Of a DNA stretch of 64,000 nt, positions 58,874-64,000 are shown in pieces. The stretch is from Paracoccus methylarcula. Lineage in GTDB: Bacteria > Pseudomonadota > Alphaproteobacteria > Rhodobacterales > Rhodobacteraceae. The stretch covers positions 1 to 64,000 of the forward strand of contig NZ_PXNQ02000003.1 in NCBI RefSeq assembly GCF_003007735.2, written 5' to 3'. The notes under the pieces were generated by a model. The model had not been told where the DNA came from. It worked only from the letters and a program-made list of their open reading frames with translations, and did not search any database. How positions within the stretch are numbered: the stretch's first letter is position 1; every line of letters begins with the position of its first letter. Position numbers and translations under genes: made by a program.

Positions 58874-59581
58874 CTACCGGTTCGGGCGCTGCGCCTGCGG
58901 TGACGCCATCTCGGCCAGGATGGCCTGCGCGGCGGCACGCGGATCCCCGGCCTTCCAGACAGGGCGGCCGACGACGATGTGATCGGCACCGGCTGCAATG
59001 GCGCTGGCCGGTGTCTCCACCCGTTTCTGATCCCCCAGATCGCTGCCCGCGGGGCGGACGCCCGGCGTGACGATCAGCTTCGATCCCGGCAGGGCACGGA
59101 TCGCTGCTGCCTCGCGGGGCGAGCAGATGATACCATCGGCCCCGGCCTCGAAGGCGCGGGCGGCGCGCTCCACGGTGATCTCGTGCAACTCGCCGGGCCG
59201 GATCATCGCGGCATCCAGGTCGGCGCGCTCCAGCGAGGTCAGTATGGTGACGCCGAGGATTTTCAGCCCGCTATCCCCCGCCCCTTCCTTCGCGGCGCGG
59301 ATGACATTGGGATCGCCATGCACGGTCAGGAAATCCAGCTCGAACCGGGCCAGCCCACGCACCGCCGCCTCGACGGTGGCGCCGATATCGAACAGCTTCA
59401 TGTCAAGGAAGATGCGCTTGCCATGCTCCTGCTTCAACTCATTGGCCAGCGCCAGCCCGCCGCCCGTCAGCATCCCCAGCCCGATCTTGTAGAAGCCGAC
59501 GGAATCGCCCAGCTTCCCGGCCAGTTCCAGCCCCGCCACCGCATCCGGCACATCCAGCGCCACGATCAGCCGATCATCCAT
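58874..59581 (-). CDS. pyrF: orotidine-5'-phosphate decarboxylase
   Basis: 235 residues, TIM barrel. The catalytic Asp-Lys-Asp array is in FLDMKLFDIGATV near residue 60, with LIVALDVPDA at the start, TPGVRPAGSDLGDQKR and DHIVVGRPVW late. Last step of UMP synthesis. ATG 59581 has AAGGGG 6 bases upstream. It is divergent from clpB. Confidence 0.96.
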   Translation of the reverse strand: MDDRLIVALDVPDAVAGLELAGKLGDSVGFYKIGLGMLTGGGLALANELKQEHGKRIFLDMKLFDIGATVEAAVRGLARFELDFLTVHGDPNVIRAAKEGAGDSGLKILGVTILTSLERADLDAAMIRPGELHEITVERAARAFEAGADGIICSPREAAAIRALPGSKLIVTPGVRPAGSDLGDQKRVETPASAIAAGADHIVVGRPVWKAGDPRAAAQAILAEMASPQAQRPNR

Positions 59582-59633
59582 GAACATCCCCTTTTGCCGC
59601 GAAATCGCGGTGTTATGGCACAGCTTGTCGCGG

Positions 59634-59661
59634 CTTGAAAGCGGCGTGATACTTCCCATCT
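59634..59661 (+). promoter_or_regulatory. heat-shock (RpoH/sigma-32) promoter of clpB
   Basis: CTTGAAA, with 17 bases between CTTG and CCCATCT, close to the RpoH consensus of alphaproteobacteria (CTTG, 17-18 bases, CYTATNT). It lies 80 bases upstream of clpB on the same strand. Confidence 0.7.
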
Positions 59662-59740
59662 GTTACCCGAAGACCCGAACCGGGACGTGCCTCTACAGGG
59701 CGTCTGCCAACTCGGGGGCTAACAAAAGGAGAAATTGCCG

Positions 59741-62379
59741 ATGAACATGGAAAAGTTCACGGAACGGTCGCGTGGCTTCCTGCAAGCCGCCCAGACCATC
59801 GCGATCCGCGAGGAAAACCAGCGGGTCGTTCCCGAACATTTGCTGAAAGCATTGATGGATGACGATCAGGGGCTGGCTTCCAACCTGATCAACCGCGCGG
59901 GCGGGGATGCAAGCCGCGTGGCAGAGGCCGTGGATCAGGCGGTTGCCAAGCTGCCCAGGGTTTCGGGCGCGGACGGGCAGGTCTATGTGGACCCCTCCAT
60001 GGTCCGCGTGCTGGACGAGGCCGAGAAGATCGCAAAAAAGGCGGGCGACAGCTTCGTACCGGCCGAGCGTATCCTGATGGCGCTGGCGATGGTGAATACC
60101 CGCGCCAAGGATGCGCTGGAGGCGGGCGCCGTGACGGCGCAAAAGCTGAACTCCGCGATCAACGATCTGCGCAAGGGGCGCACCGCCGACTCGGCCTCGG
60201 CCGAGGACGGCTACGAGGCGCTCAAGAAATCGCCCGCGACCTGACCGAGGCCGCCGAACAGGGCAAAATCGACCCGATCATCGGCCGCGACGAAGAAATC
60301 CGCCGCGCCATGCAGGTGCTTTCCCGCCGCACCAAGAACAACCCGGTGCTGATCGGCGAGCCCGGCGTCGGCAAGACCGCCATCGCCGAGGGGCTGGCGC
60401 TGCGGATCATCGATGGCGACGTGCCGGAATCCCTGCGCGACAAGCGGCTCATGGCGCTGGACATGGGCGCGCTGATCGCGGGCAGCAAGTATCGCGGCGA
60501 ATTCGAGGAACGGCTGAAGGCGATCCTGAAGGAGATCGAGGCCGCCGCGGGCGAGATCGTGCTGTTCATCGACGAGTTGCATACGCTGGTCGGCGCCGGC
60601 AAGACCGATGGTGCCATGGATGCGGCCAACCTGATCAAACCGGCGCTTGCGCGGGGGGAGTTGCATTGCGTGGGCGCCACGACGCTGGACGAATACCGCA
60701 AGTATATCGAGAAGGACGCCGCCCTTGCCCGCCGCTTCCAGCCGGTGTTGGTCGAGGAGCCGACCGTCGAGGATACGATCAGCATCCTGCGCGGCATCAA
60801 GGAGAAATACGAACTTCACCACGGCGTGCGGATCTCGGACGCGGCGCTGGTCGCGGCTGCGCAATTGTCCAACCGCTACATCACCGACCGTTTCCTGCCG
60901 GACAAGGCCATCGACCTGATGGACGAGGCCGCCAGCCGGCTGCGGATGGAGGTGGACAGCAAGCCCGAGGAACTCGACGCGCTGGACCGGCAGATCCTGC
61001 AGATGCAGATCGAGGCCGAAGCGCTGAAAAAGGAAGAAGACAGCGCCTCGCGGGACCGGCTGGAGCGGCTGGAAAAGGACCTGTCGGATCTGCAGGAGCG
61101 TAGCGCCGGGATGACCGCCCGCTGGCAGGCCGAACGCGACAAGCTGGAAGGCGCAAGGGGGCTGAAGGAACAGCTTGACCGGGCGCGGGCCGAGCTGGAG
61201 CAGGCCAAGCGCGAGGGCAACCTGGCCCGCGCGGGGGAATTGTCCTATGGCATCATCCCGGGTCTGGAAAAGCAATTGGCCTCAACCGAAACCGAAGAGG
61301 CCAACGGCCCGATGGTCGAGGAGGCCGTCCGCCCCGAGCAGATCGCCGAGGTGGTCGAACGCTGGACCGGCATCCCGACGGCAAGGATGCTGGAGGGCGA
61401 GCGCGAGAAGCTCTTGAAGATGGAGGACGTGCTGACCGGCCGCGTGATCGGCCAGTCCGAGGCGGTGATCGCCGTGTCCAACGCGGTGCGCCGCGCGCGG
61501 GCCGGGCTGAATGACGAGAACCGGCCGCTTGGCAGCTTCCTGTTCCTCGGTCCGACCGGCGTCGGCAAGACCGAACTGACAAAGGCGCTGGCCAATTACA
61601 TGTTCGACGACGATCAGGCGATGGTCCGCATCGACATGTCGGAATTCATGGAGAAACATTCCGTGGCCCGGCTGATCGGCGCGCCTCCGGGCTATGTCGG
61701 CTATGACGAGGGCGGCGTGCTGACCGAGGCGGTGCGGCGCAGGCCCTATCAGGTGATCCTGTTCGACGAGGTCGAGAAGGCGCATCCCGATGTCTTCAAC
61801 TTGCTGTTGCAGGTGCTGGACGACGGCAAGCTGACCGATGGCCAGGGCCGGACGGTGGACTTCAAGCAGACGCTGATCATCCTGACCTCCAACCTTGGGT
61901 CGCAGGCGCTTTCGACGCTGCCCGAAGAGGCCGATTCCACCGATGCCCGGACACAGGTGATGGAGGCGGTGCGGTCGCATTTCCGCCCCGAATTCCTGAA
62001 CCGGCTGGACGAGATCATCATCTTCCGCCGCCTGACGCGCGGGAACATGGATGGCATCGTCAAGATCCAGCTTGCGCGGCTGGAGGCCCGTCTGGCCGAT
62101 CGCAAGATCACGCTGGAACTGGATGACGAGGCGCGCAAGTGGCTGGCCGATCAGGGCTATGACCCGGTCTTCGGCGCCCGCCCGCTCAAGCGGGTGATCC
62201 AGCGCGCGCTGCAGGATCCTCTGGCCGAATTGCTGCTGTCGGGCGAGGTGCTGGACGGTCAGACCGTGCATGTCACCGCAAACGACGACGGTCTGCTGGT
62301 CGGCAATCGCATCGGACGTGCAGGGCAGAAGCTGGGAGCGATCGGCGAAGGGCCGAAGCAGGACGCGACATTGCATTGA
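59741..62379 (+). pseudogene. clpB: ATP-dependent chaperone ClpB, frameshifted near residue 163
   Basis: Repaired length 879 residues, normal for ClpB. Domains: Clp N-terminal double repeat (FTERSRGFLQAAQ; VPEHLLKALM), first AAA module ([13 protein letters not shown]), coiled-coil middle domain (about 400-520), second AAA module ([13 protein letters not shown]). ClpB disaggregates heat-damaged proteins with DnaK. As read, one base is missing near 60228 in AAGAAATCGCC. The first frame ends after 167 codons, and the rest continues in the next frame ([15 protein letters not shown]). It starts at ATG 59741 behind AAAGGAG, downstream of an RpoH-type promoter. Confidence 0.93.
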
Positions 62380-62425
62380 GGCGGTCGGCCCGGTGGAAAC
62401 AACCGTCGATAGGCTCCACGGACAC

Positions 62426-62494
62426 GGGGGCTGTCCGCCCCCCAATCCCCTGCGGGGATTTCCCCCCGAGGATATTACAATGAAGAAGAAGAAG
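62426..62494 (+). repeat. dispersed hairpin/ATGAAGAAGAAG element, copy 7
   Basis: Plus strand: hairpin GGGGGC-TGTCC-GCCCCC (62426-62442), hairpin AATCCCC-TGC-GGGGATT (62444-62460), then TCCCCCCGAGGATATTACA and ATGAAGAAGAAGAAG. It lies between the clpB stop and its terminator. It is the clearest full copy besides the two in the inositol operon. Confidence 0.85.
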
Positions 62495-62518
62495 GGCCCC
62501 GGTTAGCGGGGCCTTTTT
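62495..62518 (+). terminator. rho-independent terminator of clpB
   Basis: Stem GGCCCCG/CGGGGCC, 5-base loop, then TTTTT. It directly follows copy 7 of the dispersed element. Confidence 0.88.
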
Positions 62519-62540
62519 AATTTGCGCGAAGGCAATGCGA

Positions 62541-63478
62541 TCAGAATTCCCGCCTAAGCCCGATATCGATGGTGGCAACCGACAAATCCGCCCCGACGCT
62601 ATTCTTATATATCCCTTCCTTCTGCCCGGTCCGGATTGCCGACAGGCGTGTATCCCCTCTCTCCCGGAAGAATTTCTGGTAGCCGACGCCGACATGCAGC
62701 CACATCTCGTTTTCCAGTTGGCGCTCTGCGGCAAGCCTCATCTGAAGGAATGGTGAGGTGGAGAATCCTTCATCGAAACGCGCGTTCCGCAGCCAATGGT
62801 GATCGACTGCTTTCGGATCGACGCTCAAGCCAGCCCGGAACAGGCCCGACAGCCGCCAGTCCCCTTGTTCCCGAATGACCTCGCGCCGGCGAAAACGGTT
62901 CTGCGCTGTTGCTTGTAACTGATCCCGACCTCTCCATCGGGAAAACTCCCGCGCGCATCGCGGAAGCCATTCTCTGAATAGATGTAGCTGCCACCCCGGG
63001 CATGCCACTCGACCCATGTATATTTCAATCCGCCATGCAGGTTGACCCGTGTGGCCTCATTCAGGTCGAAATCGCGCCCGGCCGCCAGCTCGAGGTCGAG
63101 ATAATGATCGAGCTGGCTGTCGGGATGCCGCGAACGGTCGGTCCATTGGTGATCGCTGGTGCCCTTGGCAAAGGGAGCCAGCCAATCGAAATCGGTCATG
63201 TCGGCGCGGCCATTCACGCTGAAAATCGCCTGACCGCTCAGCACCCAGGCATTGCCAAGGTCAAACCGCGCATTCAACGTCGCGACCGGGGTGTTCGCTT
63301 CCCAGATCAGGTGGCTGAGACGCTCATCCCCCGCGCCGCTATAGACCAGTTCATTCGCGGTTATTCGTCCATAGCCGAGCGTTGCCTGGAAATCGTGGCC
63401 CATGTCCCCCTCGGCCAATGCCGGCATCGCCAGGCAGGTAGACAGGGTCAGGGCAAGCAGGCCACGCAGATGTCGCAA
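62541..63478 (-). pseudogene. omptin-family outer-membrane protease, frameshifted
   Basis: Repaired length 312 residues, close to OmpT. Signal peptide LLALTLSTCLAMPALAEG, then omptin segments ERLSHLIWEANTP and WTDRSRHPDSQLDHYLDLE. The first catalytic pair Asp-x-Asp is in MTDFDW near residue 95. The second pair Asp-x-His is in AVDHHWLR, which lies after a single-base deletion near 62905 (GGCGCGAGG). As read, the frame leaves the family there and stops soon. With one base restored, the last strands end in a normal LRREF. Omptins cleave peptides at the cell surface and need LPS. Confidence 0.82.
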
Positions 63479-63666
63479 TTCACATTCCTCTTCAGGTGCC
63501 GCCCTGCCGTGAAAGGGAAGACGGGATCCGCCAACTCATCTTATGGTTTTACCGGGCAAACACAACGATCTGGACAATTGGCGAGGCCTTGCGTTCCCAT
63601 GCCCGGTTCACGGGCAGGTTCCTGACAGGTATTTCCTGATAAAGACTTACCTGGGCCGCGATTCAT

Positions 63667-64000
63667 TCAATCCCTGGGTAACGCCGCCAGAAATTCCTTG
63701 ACCACCAGCGCCGAATTCTCGGATGCCAGCGACATGAAGACATCCATCTCGTTCGCCCCCTCGCCGCCGCCAGCCAGGTCGGAAAGCGAACGGAAGGCGA
63801 TGAAGGGCGTCTGATTGGCCCATGCGACCTGCGCCACGGCGGCGGATTCCATATCGACGACCCGCGCCTCGAACGTATCGAAGATCCATTCGCGCAGCCC
63901 GGCATTGTCCACGAAGGCCGAGCCAGACACGCCATTGCCGCCGACACGGATCTGCGGCGCCTGCTCAAGGCAGGCATTGTCGCTGTTGCATTCGGCCAGG
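63667..64000 (-). CDS. nucleoside phosphorylase family protein (MTA/SAH nucleosidase-like), 5' end outside window
   Basis: The last 110 residues of a purine/uridine phosphorylase family protein. RVGGNGVSGSAFVDN, the acidic substrate motif VVDMESAAVAQVAW and FRSLSDLAGG resemble 5'-methylthioadenosine/S-adenosylhomocysteine nucleosidases. A CNSDNACLEQ segment with two cysteines suggests a periplasmic, disulfide-containing version. The start is outside the window, so signal peptide and full domain cannot be checked. Confidence 0.75.
   Translation of the reverse strand, partial: LAECNSDNACLEQAPQIRVGGNGVSGSAFVDNAGLREWIFDTFEARVVDMESAAVAQVAWANQTPFIAFRSLSDLAGGGEGANEMDVFMSLASENSALVVKEFLAALPRD

Overview
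This window is GC-rich bacterial DNA, most likely from an alphaproteobacterium of the Rhodobacteraceae (Paracoccus-like). The inference rests on gene content and order: hemD, a COG4223 membrane protein and hemY in a row; a DUF4170 gene followed by a Kdo-transferase-like gene and lpxK; a Hint-domain protein; a FixL/FixJ-type pair; and a periplasmic copper chaperone beside a DUF2946 protein. No rRNA, phage, plasmid, CRISPR or complete insertion sequence is seen. There is one tRNA, tRNA-Thr(CGT).

Layout. 1-3.7 kb: the 3' end of an RTX calcium-binding protein, then a membrane sensor kinase and its FixJ-like regulator. 4.0-19.1 kb (minus strand): a 12-gene myo-inositol operon reading iolG, a TIM-barrel isomerase, an ABC importer (binding protein, permease, ATPase), a second Gfo/Idh dehydrogenase, iolC, iolD, iolE, iolB, deoC and a two-domain aldehyde dehydrogenase. 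A divergent LacI-type regulator follows, with two palindromic operators in the gap. 20.4-28.8 kb: a KDG-kinase-like gene, the tRNA threonylcarbamoylation gene tsaC/sua5, ileS, a glycosyltransferase-like gene and a DEAD-box helicase. 28.8-31.7 kb: a gene-poor, relatively AT-rich stretch with a Hint-domain gene, ending at the 3' end of tRNA-Thr. 32-36 kb (minus): hemY, the COG4223 protein, hemD. 36.1-45.5 kb (plus): tsaD-gpsA-yciI-EVE, DUF4170-waaA-lpxK, a 27-residue membrane peptide, an XpaC-like protein, truA, uspA, nfuA, tsaB, rimI. 45.6-51.7 kb: a BMP-type nucleoside importer with a LysE-family gene inside it and a purine nucleoside phosphorylase at the end. 51.8-58 kb (minus): mnmH, an L,D-transpeptidase, a copper group (PCuAC, DUF2946, half-length CutA-like), rpmB, a PEP-mutase-family protein, ada, meaB. 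58.2-64 kb: a Nudix gene, pyrF, clpB behind a heat-shock-type promoter, an omptin protease, and the end of a nucleosidase gene.

How it works together. The 4-19 kb operon imports inositol and carries it through inosose, THcHDO and 5-deoxyglucuronate to the 2-deoxy-5-keto-gluconate stage; the C-terminal half of IolC may supply the missing aldolase. DeoC and the aldehyde dehydrogenase at its end connect more naturally with the nucleoside importer and phosphorylase 40 kb away, which would yield (deoxy)ribose phosphates.

Two things stand out. First, seven genes (the aldehyde dehydrogenase, iolD, the inositol permease, the COG4223 gene, the xpaC-like gene, clpB, omptin) carry eight apparent single-base deletions that break otherwise intact conserved reading frames. 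Uncorrected sequencing indels are the simplest explanation. Second, a dispersed intergenic element (one or two GC hairpins, then GGATATT and ATGAAGAAGAAG) occurs at least seven times, with one weaker partial copy, always between genes. I do not know a name for it.
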